A model generated the notes under the pieces. The model made no database searches, was not told where the DNA came from, and saw nothing but the letters and a program-made list of their open reading frames with translations. Of a DNA stretch of 16,204 bases, positions 1-6,599 are shown one piece after another (the first letter of the stretch is position 1; the number at the start of each line of letters is the position of its first letter). A program made the translations under genes and the position numbers. Source of the DNA: JBFJVZ01 sp041623895 (GTDB lineage Bacteria; Planctomycetota; Planctomycetia; Pirellulales; Pirellulaceae); contig JBFJVZ010000142.1 of NCBI GenBank assembly GCA_041623895.1, positions 1 to 16,204 on the forward strand, in the 5' to 3' direction.

Positions 1-1258
1 GCTGGGCGTTACTTTTCGTGGATTTTTCCTGCCCTGGTTGGTCGCTCGGTTGCTCGGGCTTGGGTTGCATGAGTTTGATGTGATTTCGCGTCAAATCGAG
101 CATGTAAATGTTGTCATTAACGGGGGACACACCAATCGAAACGTTCTTGCAACCGGGGACGAGATCGACGTCACCGATATAGGCGAGCAGTTCGCCCTGG
201 GCATTGAATTGTTTGATACGGCCCACACTAGATTCAGCTGTATAGACGTGACCGTTGGAATCGAAGCAAACATTCATCGGGTTACAGCAACTTGAGAAAC
301 CATTGATGCCGGTACGGTCCGATTTGCCCCAATGAGTGATTTCTTGGCCGTCGAAGTCAAAATGAACCACGCGATCCCGCGAGTTTTCTGCCACAAAGAT
401 TCCCTGCTTACAGCACTGCACATCCATTTGACCGCAACAGCCGCGTAGGCCGGTGACAATCACTTCTCCGTCGGTAAACTTGTCGCTCATTTTCCAGATA
501 TCGTAACCGTAGCCTTCGATGGCGCTGGTTGAAATCAGAACATGATCGCCACTCGAGCTAATCGACGAGACACGCATTTTTGATCGGATCAAGGTATCCA
601 CTTGAGCCTGGATTGCTTCTTCGCTGGGGCCTTTGTCTTCGTTCTCGTCCGCCTGCTGTGCGGCCAACTGTTCCCTATAGCGGTCCAGCATTTTGGGCAG
701 CAATTCTGTCAGCATTCGTTGTTCCGACTCGTTTAACTTGCTCTTTTCAGCTCGCTGCTCAAGCTGTTTGATCATGTTCTCGTAAGCGGCGATCCGTGAT
801 TGCAGGGGCCTGCGTTTACGATCCAGGTAAGAGATGGCAAGTTTTCTCAACTCCTGTTTGCTGTCGCGAAGTTTTTGTGCATGCGGTGAATCTGCGCTCT
901 GCAGTTCTCTCCCTTGGCCGTCAAAGCGAAACAGTTTGCCTTCGCCGCCGACCAAAATAGAACCATCGTCGGCAACATTGATCGCTTCCGGTTTTACCTC
1001 AACCTTCCAGGATTGAAGGATGTCACCGTCGTCGTTGACGATCCGGACTTCGCCGGGTCCCGTCCCACAGGCGGCTACGATTCTTCCTTTCGCATCCAAG
1101 CAAAACGCATTGATCTTCATGGGATTGTCTTGGTCAGCGATCTTGATCACCGCAACTTGATGATGCGTCGACAGATCATCGATGCTTTTGGCTGTCGTGG
1201 CCGCAGATGAGTATTGAGTGGCAAGGACAACAACGAGAGAAAACAGAATCGACCGCAT
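1..1258 (-). CDS. Exported NHL-like beta-propeller protein with paired-cysteine motifs and coiled-coil insert (partial, 3' end off left edge)
   Basis: An open frame runs from an ATG at 1258 to the window edge without a stop, giving 419 residues and no C-terminus. The start is preceded by GGAGG six bases upstream. Residues 1-19 (MRSILFSLVVVLATQYSSA) look like a Sec signal peptide, so the protein is probably exported. Residues 45-120 and 230-400 have short beta-propeller phrases of the NHL/SMP-30 kind, such as FDSNGHVYTAESSVGRIKQF near 332-351. Between them, residues about 125-225 are charged, Gln/Glu/Lys-rich and helical, probably a coiled coil. The second propeller part carries Cys pairs at 274-275, 282-283 and 324-325 plus single Cys at 331 and 370. 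The last visible stretch (400-419) is Pro/Gln/Lys-rich. I recognise the fold but not a function. The cysteines could form disulfides or bind metal; no CXXCH heme motif is present. Confidence 0.85.
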   Translation of the reverse strand, partial: MRSILFSLVVVLATQYSSAATTAKSIDDLSTHHQVAVIKIADQDNPMKINAFCLDAKGRIVAACGTGPGEVRIVNDDGDILQSWKVEVKPEAINVADDGSILVGGEGKLFRFDGQGRELQSADSPHAQKLRDSKQELRKLAISYLDRKRRPLQSRIAAYENMIKQLEQRAEKSKLNESEQRMLTELLPKMLDRYREQLAAQQADENEDKGPSEEAIQAQVDTLIRSKMRVSSISSSGDHVLISTSAIEGYGYDIWKMSDKFTDGEVIVTGLRGCCGQMDVQCCKQGIFVAENSRDRVVHFDFDGQEITHWGKSDRTGINGFSSCCNPMNVCFDSNGHVYTAESSVGRIKQFNAQGELLAYIGDVDLVPGCKNVSIGVSPVNDNIYMLDLTRNHIKLMQPKPEQPSDQPGQEKSTKSNAQ

Positions 1259-1264
1259 GGGATT

Positions 1265-1269
1265 CCTCC
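1265..1269 (-). promoter_or_regulatory. Shine-Dalgarno site of the leftward propeller gene
   Basis: On the minus strand the sequence GGAGG lies six bases before the ATG at 1258. It fixes the start of the left-edge gene and is the strongest ribosome binding site I see in the window. Confidence 0.75.
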
Positions 1270-1507
1270 GTGGGGGTTTGGATTAGCACCATCAATGTAT
1301 CACAGCTACAATCAATCGGCCAAGAAAAGGCAGGGAGCGGGAAAACCCGGTAGTTTTGGCAATGGTCAGGGCAACAAACGAACCCCAACCGGGCGCGGAA
1401 AGAAGGTCGAAGGGCCCAGTCAGAAAAGCCTGTTTTCCAACCAGCGGGCAGAACGCAGCGCCGGCCCGGGTTCCGCGTGACGCACCATCATGAAGAAAAC
1501 CTGCCAA

Positions 1508-1538
1508 GGGTTTCAGCCCGAAGGGCAAGGCGAAACCC
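1508..1538. repeat. Nested perfect inverted repeat just upstream of the SIR2 gene
   Basis: The outer arms are GGGTTTC (1508-1514) and GAAACCC (1532-1538), a perfect 7-bp match. Inside them GCCC (1516-1519) pairs with GGGC (1523-1526) around a three-base loop. The structure ends 20 bases before the ATG at 1559. It could be an operator, a leader hairpin limiting translation, or one copy of a dispersed intergenic repeat. The sequence alone does not decide. Confidence 0.5.
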
Positions 1539-1547
1539 ATCCATTCC

Positions 1548-1552
1548 GGTGA
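1548..1552 (+). promoter_or_regulatory. Shine-Dalgarno-like site of the SIR2 gene
   Basis: GGTGA lies six bases before the ATG at 1559 and supports that start. The ATG at 1554 is out of frame. The site is weaker than that of the divergent gene. Confidence 0.45.
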
Positions 1553-1558
1553 CATGCA

Positions 1559-2962
1559 ATGGTAAAAAAAACGTTTGCTGATTTGGCAAAAGATTTGAAT
1601 CAACGACGAATCGTCGGCGACCTTCCGCCGCTTGTCCTGCTGGGTGCTGGAGCCTCGGTGGACGCCGGCATTGGCGCCATGCCAGAGCTATATGATTTTC
1701 TTGGCTGTGCGAATTTTGATGAATTTCTTGACCACATCGCACCGCTCACCGACGTGGAACGGTACCGGTATCTTTCCGATTTTCTACAAACGCACGATCC
1801 GACGGACGTCTCGGAGGGTTACCAGGCGCTCGCTGCCTTGTGCGCAGCGGCATACTTCGATTTGATTCTTACCACCAATTTGGATCCATTGCTGGGTGAC
1901 GCTTTCGCTGGCGCGAGACTTCGGCGGAAGGACTATTTTTTGTTGATCAATGGCGTCACGCGACTTGACCGCATGCGACTACTGCTGAAGATGCGCAGTC
2001 CGCGTGTCAAGATTCTTAAACTTCACGGCGATCTGCTGATGCGGTGCATGGCATGGACTGTCGAAGAGATGGAGGCGTACTTGTCGGACATAGCCGATGC
2101 CATCAAGCCGGCGATTGAGGACCGTGATGTGTTGGTGGTGGGGCACAGTCTCCGCGATGAGCGGATTTATCAACTCGTCAAGGATGCCGGGGGAGCCATC
2201 TGGTACACGCACCCGAGTTCCGTCCCTGACCATCTGAAAGGAAATCCGCTGGTTCGTGAAGTAATTGGTGAGAAGGCCAGCTTTGAGACACTTTTTGTCC
2301 ATCTCGCACGAGAGCTGGGTGTTTCCGCCGAGCCGACGGCACCATCACATGAGACGCTGATATCGTCCGCAACGGGCGAGGTAACGCAGGCGCAAACCAT
2401 GGATGACTTCATGACCTCGGTGGTTGGCCTGGCGCCCGACGATCAGCCATCCGTGGGAACGGGCTTTGTGCTAGCCGATTCCCGTGTCATCGTGTCGGAC
2501 CCATTCAGCGTGCACGAGCGAGCGCGGCAGTGGAGCGTCGTCACATCAGATAATAGACGGCTGCCCACCAAGGTGTTGTTCCGTGATCAGTCACATCCAT
2601 TTGGTCCTGTTCTTCTTGAAGTTCCAGCGGGACTCAGCGTCCCTGGACTCGTGATCGATGCCAATCCGTTGCACCCGATGGCGGCACTGCACGTTGCGGT
2701 GGCGGCAGGCGAGCGGGTCGGCATGTCGACCGGCACACTAGCCACCGCCATCGAGGTAACCATCAATGTGGGGTCGATCGGACCGGTGCATCATTTAATT
2801 GAATTGGATTTTGCCACTGCGCCCGGCTCTTCTGGCGCTCCGGTGGTTAGTCCGGACTTTAAAGTCTGTGGCTACATCGTCGCCGGTACTCACGATGGCC
2901 AGCCGCCTTCGTTCATGTACCCTGCTAGCCAATGGGCGCAAGGCATTCCCGATCGGATATAG
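1559..2962 (+). CDS. SIR2-like NAD-binding domain fused to a catalytically degenerate trypsin-like domain
   Basis: The protein has 467 residues, no signal peptide and no membrane segment, so it is probably cytoplasmic. Residues about 25-255 form a SIR2-like (SIR2_2 type) domain: GAGAS at 29-33, TTNLD at 105-109 with N107, KLHGD at 154-158 with H156, and GHSLRD at 195-200. N107 and H156 match the Asn and His needed for NAD hydrolysis in SIR2 immune effectors. Residues about 285-467 resemble a trypsin-fold peptidase: GTGFVL at 300-305 and GSSGAPV at 423-429 with nucleophile-position S425. The usual catalytic His position is F316 (in VIVSDPFSV) and the Asp position is G349, so peptidase activity is doubtful. 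The ATG at 1559 has GGTGA six bases upstream. The gene stands alone, convergent with the operon to its right. SIR2 domains of this type are common in anti-phage systems; a defence role here is inference. No TIR, Argonaute or other known partner is visible. Confidence 0.85.
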   Translation: MVKKTFADLAKDLNQRRIVGDLPPLVLLGAGASVDAGIGAMPELYDFLGCANFDEFLDHIAPLTDVERYRYLSDFLQTHDPTDVSEGYQALAALCAAAYFDLILTTNLDPLLGDAFAGARLRRKDYFLLINGVTRLDRMRLLLKMRSPRVKILKLHGDLLMRCMAWTVEEMEAYLSDIADAIKPAIEDRDVLVVGHSLRDERIYQLVKDAGGAIWYTHPSSVPDHLKGNPLVREVIGEKASFETLFVHLARELGVSAEPTAPSHETLISSATGEVTQAQTMDDFMTSVVGLAPDDQPSVGTGFVLADSRVIVSDPFSVHERARQWSVVTSDNRRLPTKVLFRDQSHPFGPVLLEVPAGLSVPGLVIDANPLHPMAALHVAVAAGERVGMSTGTLATAIEVTINVGSIGPVHHLIELDFATAPGSSGAPVVSPDFKVCGYIVAGTHDGQPPSFMYPASQWAQGIPDRI

Positions 2963-3092
2963 AATTGGGCGCCCGGATCCCCTTGGGCCGTGAATAGGCG
3001 GTGGTGGCACGGTGCTGCGGCAGCATCGCGATCGCTTCCTGTTGTGCAATCCGGTGAGCGACAGGCTCTAGCCGCTTTGTCCCGATTCAATC

Positions 3093-3175
3093 TTAGGGTG
3101 GTGGTCGTAGACGGTGTCGCCAGACTTCGGGGTATCTTGGAACGAACCGAATTCTGGCGAATCCGGCTACCCTAA
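3093..3175. repeat. Nested inverted repeat in the convergent intergenic region, possible bidirectional terminator
   Basis: The inner arms at 3118-3130 (CGCCAGACTTCGG) and 3147-3159 (CCGAATTCTGGCG) match at 12 of 13 positions around a 16-base loop. Outer arms TTAGGGT (3093-3099) and ACCCTAA (3169-3175) are a perfect 7-bp match. The element sits between the ends of the SIR2 gene (2962, plus) and the WD40 gene (3196, minus). A terminator for both is plausible from position, but neither side has a T-run, so it may be a dispersed repeat unit instead. Confidence 0.5.
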
Positions 3176-3195
3176 AGTCAAAAGTTGAAAGAGCT

Positions 3196-6100
3196 CTAGC
3201 CGCCGTAGACGGACTTGAAGAATTCGGCTCTGGCCTTCTTGGCCTCCGCCTCGGCTTCGGCTTGTTCGGCGGCCGCTTGCAATTCACTGAGTTTTGCTTG
3301 CGTTGCCTTCAACGATTCTTGTTCAGCCGCTTGTAACTTCTGCATCTCGGCCATTTGAGCTTGGAGCTTCGCCAACGCTTCAGTTAGTTTTTTCAACTCA
3401 GCGTCTCGCGACGTCACCGATCCGGTCAGTTGTTGCAGCTTCGCAGACTCGGGCTCAACGGCTTTTCGCATGACGGCAGCGTTTGCCTCCGCGGCCGCCA
3501 GTTGTTCGGCTAATTTTGCACTGTGACTTTTAAAAGCCACCAATTCGGCGGCAATCTCCGCCAGATCTTTCTTGGCGTCGGCTACGTTCTGGTTGGCCGC
3601 GTCGGCAGCTGATTTTGCTTGGGCAACAGCTGCAGCCGCTTGATCCATCTTTTGTTTTTGGTCAGCGATCTGCTTTTCGATGACCGGTATCGCGGCGGTA
3701 TGTTGCTTGATCTGCTCAGCAGCCAGCGCCACCACACCTGGCTGTGCCTTCAATTTGTTGGCCAGATCGGCGACTTTTGCTGCAATTGCCTGTTGCTGGG
3801 TTTTTGCGGCGGCCAGCGCGGGCGTTTGAGTATCGATGACTTTCTTGAACTCGGCGACTTTCGCTTCGGCCGCGACGCGAGCCTTTTCGTCGGCGGATTC
3901 TTTCTCAGTTAATTGTTTCTCTTGCTGGACCATCTGTGTTTCGCTACGGACCAGAACTGACATCTGAGCAACGGTTTCCTGCTTCAACTTGTTGGCCGCC
4001 TGCAATTCCTTTGCCAATTCAGCTCGTGGAGCTGCGAAGGTAGCCTTTGCTTTGGCGGCTGCGTCTCGTTTGGCGACCAACGCGGGCAATCCAGCTTGCT
4101 GGGCTTTCAGTTGATTGGCCAGATCCGTTTGCTGCTTGGTCAATTGGGCGAGTTTGGTTGTTAAGTCACTGACGGCCTTGTCTTGGGCGGCTTTTTGCGT
4201 GTTCAAATCGGCCAATTGTTTTTCCAGTGCGGCCCGCGAATCGGTTGCCATCTTTGCCTCGGCCTGCAACTTAACGAGCGTCTCGTTAAGAGTCTTCTTT
4301 TCGGCCTCATCTTTGGATTCCGCGATTTGTTTTTGAACCTTAGCCACTTCCGCGTTCTTGGTGTCGGCGGCGGCTTTGGCCTGAGTGATTTTCGCGGGTA
4401 GCGGGGTTATGGCGTCGACAATATTTTTCTGCGTTGCCTGGGCCGTTGCGAGCTGAGCATTGGTTGCTTTTGATGACTCGGCGAGCTTGGTCAATTCAGC
4501 GTTGGTCGCGGCGATCGAAGTCTCGGCGGTTTTTCTGGCTGTTTCGGCCGCAGCTTCGTTTTCGCTTGCAATTTTTTCTTGTGTGCTCAAATCCAGTTCG
4601 CGGGCTGCTAACTGTGCCAGGCGGTTCGTCATATCGGTGCTGAGCTTCTGTTTTGCCGCCCGTGATTTGGCAAGTTGATCGACGACTGCGGCCTTGGCCT
4701 TTCGGTTTTGATCGCGACTTGCTGTCGCCCGGGCAACTTCCTGTTGACTGGCCTTCATCTGCGCCGTCGCATCGTTGATTTGCTTGGTCAGCGCAGCGAC
4801 TTGCTCCTCAGCGGCCTTTAGATTCTTATCCTCGGTCGCTTTCTGAGCGGTCAGTTGCTTGAGCAAATTTTCGGCAGCTGTCTTGTCGGTGTTCGCTTTG
4901 GCAAGCAGGTTCTTGGTGTCGCCGAGCTTCTTGACCAAGGCGGCGTGAGCAGCGGAGGCGGCTTCCAGCGCCTTCTGTTGGTTGGCGTGATTCGCGACGG
5001 CGGCCGCTGCAGTCTTGTCCAATTCGGCAACGCGGGCCTGCAAGGCGGTTTGCTGAGCATCCAGGGTCGGTGGGTTGGCGGCCAATTCGGTTGCCTGTTT
5101 TGGATCGGCTGCATTCCACATGATGGTGCGGCCAAAGAAGTCACCACCGATGACTTTGGATCCATCGTGGGTCAGGACGGCTTCCAAAGCAGGCTCGCCG
5201 AAGGATGGAAACGTGGTGATCAAGCTACCATCGTTCTTCCAAAGCTTGACCGTGCCGTCTTTTCCGCTGGTCACAATGCGACCGTCTTTGGCCATCATCA
5301 CGTTGGTGGCACCGCCGCCGTGGGCATTAAAACTCTTGAGTTGTTTGCCGCCGACCAATTCCCAGATTTTGACCGTTCCATCCTCGCTGGCACTGACCAG
5401 AACGTTGGAGTCGCCGCGCCACGACACCGCTCGCACGGCGGCTTTGTGGCCAATCAAGTCCAAGTACAGGCGACCCGTGTCAGCTTCCCAAACATGCAGT
5501 CCGCCGCTACGGTCTCCGGAAGCCACTAGGACTCCATCGGGGCTGTAGTCGACGCAGTAAACCCAGTCAGTGTGTTTCTTTAGCTCGAACTTAATCTCGC
5601 CTGTCGCGGTGTCGTAGATGCGAACCAACTTTTCCGGACCGCCGATCGCGATCTGGGACATGTTGTCGTTGATGTCGGCGCCAAAAACCGTGTCCAGCTC
5701 ATCACCGACTGCCAGGATGCGATCGCCGGTTTTGACGTCGTACACCACCGCCGTCCCTTTTGCCCCGTGAGTTCCGCCGGCGACCAACAAGTAAGCGCCA
5801 TTCAAGCTGAACTGCAACACTTGCGGGATGCCTTCAGGGTACGGAATGATGCCAACCAACTTGGCCGTGTCGGTGTTGTACAGCGAGACTTGTTTTTGAC
5901 CGCCAATGGCAACCAGGGGTGCCCAAGGGCTGGCTGAAATCGCAGATGCTGCCGGTGCCCGCTCCGTCGTCACCACGGGAACTCGCCAGATCGATTGTGG
6001 CATCGCGATTTCGGTGGGCTTGCCGCTGGCGTCCATCGAGGTGAAGGAAAGACTGGGGCCGCGTTTCTTCTTCGCTTTGCTGCCGCTGGATTCCAGCAGT

Positions 6101-6462
6101 CCGCCGTTGATCCAGAGCTTGATGATGTCCAGCTTTTCTTTGGGAAGTGGATCTTGGTTGGGCGGCATGACCGGCGTGTCTTCGTGGGTCATCACCTGGT
6201 ACAGGCGGCTGCCTTCGGGATCACCGTCGTAGACGATTTCGCCGCTGCCGCCGCCTTCCATCAAGGCAGCATAACTATCGATCGCCAAACCGCCCTTGGC
6301 ATCGTTGGCGTTGTGGCATTTCAGGCAATGTTGTCGAAAGATCGGCAGCACATGTTCGGCGTAATTGATCTTTGGCTGTTCTTCGGTTGGCTTTTCCTGT
6401 GCCTGCAAGGTCGAGGTCAAGGAAACCAAAGTGACAATCGTCAAAGCGAATCGATACATCAT
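3196..6462 (-). CDS. Exported PSCyt1 cytochrome c / WD40 propeller / long coiled-coil protein
   Basis: The protein has 1088 residues and starts with a Sec-type signal peptide (about 1-22, cleavage near LQAQE). Residues 33-122 are a planctomycete cytochrome domain (PSCyt1) with heme motif CLKCH at 46-50 and a candidate distal ligand M99 in VMPPN. Residues about 160-450 are WD40 repeats, with blades such as DGTVKIWELV near 361-370 and DGTVKLWKND near 402-411. From about 465 to 1075 the chain is almost entirely Ala/Lys/Gln/Glu-rich heptad-like sequence, a very long coiled coil, ending in VYGG. It is the last gene of the minus-strand cluster, 137 bp after the PSCyt2 gene. The first two codons are both ATG; a weak GAAG sits 4 and 7 bases upstream of them, so the start may be 6462 or 6459. 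The likely role is an extracytoplasmic heme protein with scaffold and binding modules. The substrate is unknown. Confidence 0.9.
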   Translation of the reverse strand: MMYRFALTIVTLVSLTSTLQAQEKPTEEQPKINYAEHVLPIFRQHCLKCHNANDAKGGLAIDSYAALMEGGGSGEIVYDGDPEGSRLYQVMTHEDTPVMPPNQDPLPKEKLDIIKLWINGGLLESSGSKAKKKRGPSLSFTSMDASGKPTEIAMPQSIWRVPVVTTERAPAASAISASPWAPLVAIGGQKQVSLYNTDTAKLVGIIPYPEGIPQVLQFSLNGAYLLVAGGTHGAKGTAVVYDVKTGDRILAVGDELDTVFGADINDNMSQIAIGGPEKLVRIYDTATGEIKFELKKHTDWVYCVDYSPDGVLVASGDRSGGLHVWEADTGRLYLDLIGHKAAVRAVSWRGDSNVLVSASEDGTVKIWELVGGKQLKSFNAHGGGATNVMMAKDGRIVTSGKDGTVKLWKNDGSLITTFPSFGEPALEAVLTHDGSKVIGGDFFGRTIMWNAADPKQATELAANPPTLDAQQTALQARVAELDKTAAAAVANHANQQKALEAASAAHAALVKKLGDTKNLLAKANTDKTAAENLLKQLTAQKATEDKNLKAAEEQVAALTKQINDATAQMKASQQEVARATASRDQNRKAKAAVVDQLAKSRAAKQKLSTDMTNRLAQLAARELDLSTQEKIASENEAAAETARKTAETSIAATNAELTKLAESSKATNAQLATAQATQKNIVDAITPLPAKITQAKAAADTKNAEVAKVQKQIAESKDEAEKKTLNETLVKLQAEAKMATDSRAALEKQLADLNTQKAAQDKAVSDLTTKLAQLTKQQTDLANQLKAQQAGLPALVAKRDAAAKAKATFAAPRAELAKELQAANKLKQETVAQMSVLVRSETQMVQQEKQLTEKESADEKARVAAEAKVAEFKKVIDTQTPALAAAKTQQQAIAAKVADLANKLKAQPGVVALAAEQIKQHTAAIPVIEKQIADQKQKMDQAAAAVAQAKSAADAANQNVADAKKDLAEIAAELVAFKSHSAKLAEQLAAAEANAAVMRKAVEPESAKLQQLTGSVTSRDAELKKLTEALAKLQAQMAEMQKLQAAEQESLKATQAKLSELQAAAEQAEAEAEAKKARAEFFKSVYGG

Positions 6463-6480
6463 TCAACTTCGTGGGAGGAA

Positions 6481-6523
6481 CGCCGCCTGCCATCGGTGGC
6501 TAGGTGCCACACGGCACGCGGCG
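6481..6523. other. Predicted three-way-junction RNA structure between the PSCyt2 and WD40 genes
   Basis: Three perfect helices fit together within 43 bases. The outer stem is CGCCGC (6481-6486) with GCGGCG (6518-6523). Hairpin A is GCCA-TCGG-TGGC (6489-6500). Hairpin B is GTGCC-ACAC-GGCAC (6504-6517), abutting the outer stem. The element lies 18 bases upstream of the WD40 start codon in the transcript. It could affect translation or RNA processing of the last cistron. Chance formation in GC-rich DNA is possible. Confidence 0.35.
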
Positions 6524-6542
6524 CAAAACGATTATGCACTGA

Positions 6543-6552
6543 ATCACGTGAT
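6543..6552. repeat. Perfect 10-bp palindrome ATCACGTGAT
   Basis: The self-complementary sequence ATCACGTGAT lies in the 137-bp gap between the PSCyt2 and WD40 genes. A palindrome of this size could be a dimeric regulator site, which would imply an internal promoter for the WD40 gene. Nothing else supports that reading. Confidence 0.3.
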
Positions 6553-6563
6553 CAACACGCCGA

Positions 6564-6582
6564 CCTCTGCCGGAGGGAGAGG
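6564..6582 (-). other. Small hairpin after the PSCyt2 stop codon
   Basis: CCTCT (6564-6568) pairs with AGAGG (6578-6582) around a nine-base loop, starting 17 bases past the stop of the PSCyt2 gene on the minus strand. No T-run follows in the direction of transcription, so I do not call a terminator. It may stabilise or process the message. Confidence 0.25.
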
Positions 6583-6599
6583 TATCACGATGGCGCGAG

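Larger units (their letters stand above)
1259..1558. other. Divergent intergenic region between the propeller gene and the SIR2 gene
   Basis: These 300 bases separate two outward-facing genes and must hold both promoters, unless one gene is expressed from elsewhere. I could not identify a convincing -35/-10 pair for either direction. The right half is GC-rich. The only clear elements are the Shine-Dalgarno site at 1265-1269, the nested hairpin at 1508-1538 and a GGTGA at 1548-1552. An open frame across 1214-1480 lacks a recognisable protein and overlaps the start of the leftward gene, so I do not call it. Confidence 0.6.

Noticed and set aside
1214..1480. Plus-strand open frame of 88 codons in the divergent intergenic region
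   Set aside because: Composition looks non-coding, it overlaps the start and ribosome site of the leftward gene, and no family is recognisable.
1559..2962. Classical deacetylase sirtuin (CobB-like)
   Set aside because: No zinc-binding cysteines and no DFR after the GAGAS motif; the sequence fits the SIR2_2 effector-like group better.
3065..3203. Direct repeat GCTCTAGCCGC at 3065-3075 and 3193-3203
   Set aside because: Only 11 bases, and the second copy spans the stop codon region of the WD40 gene; no mobile element features accompany it.
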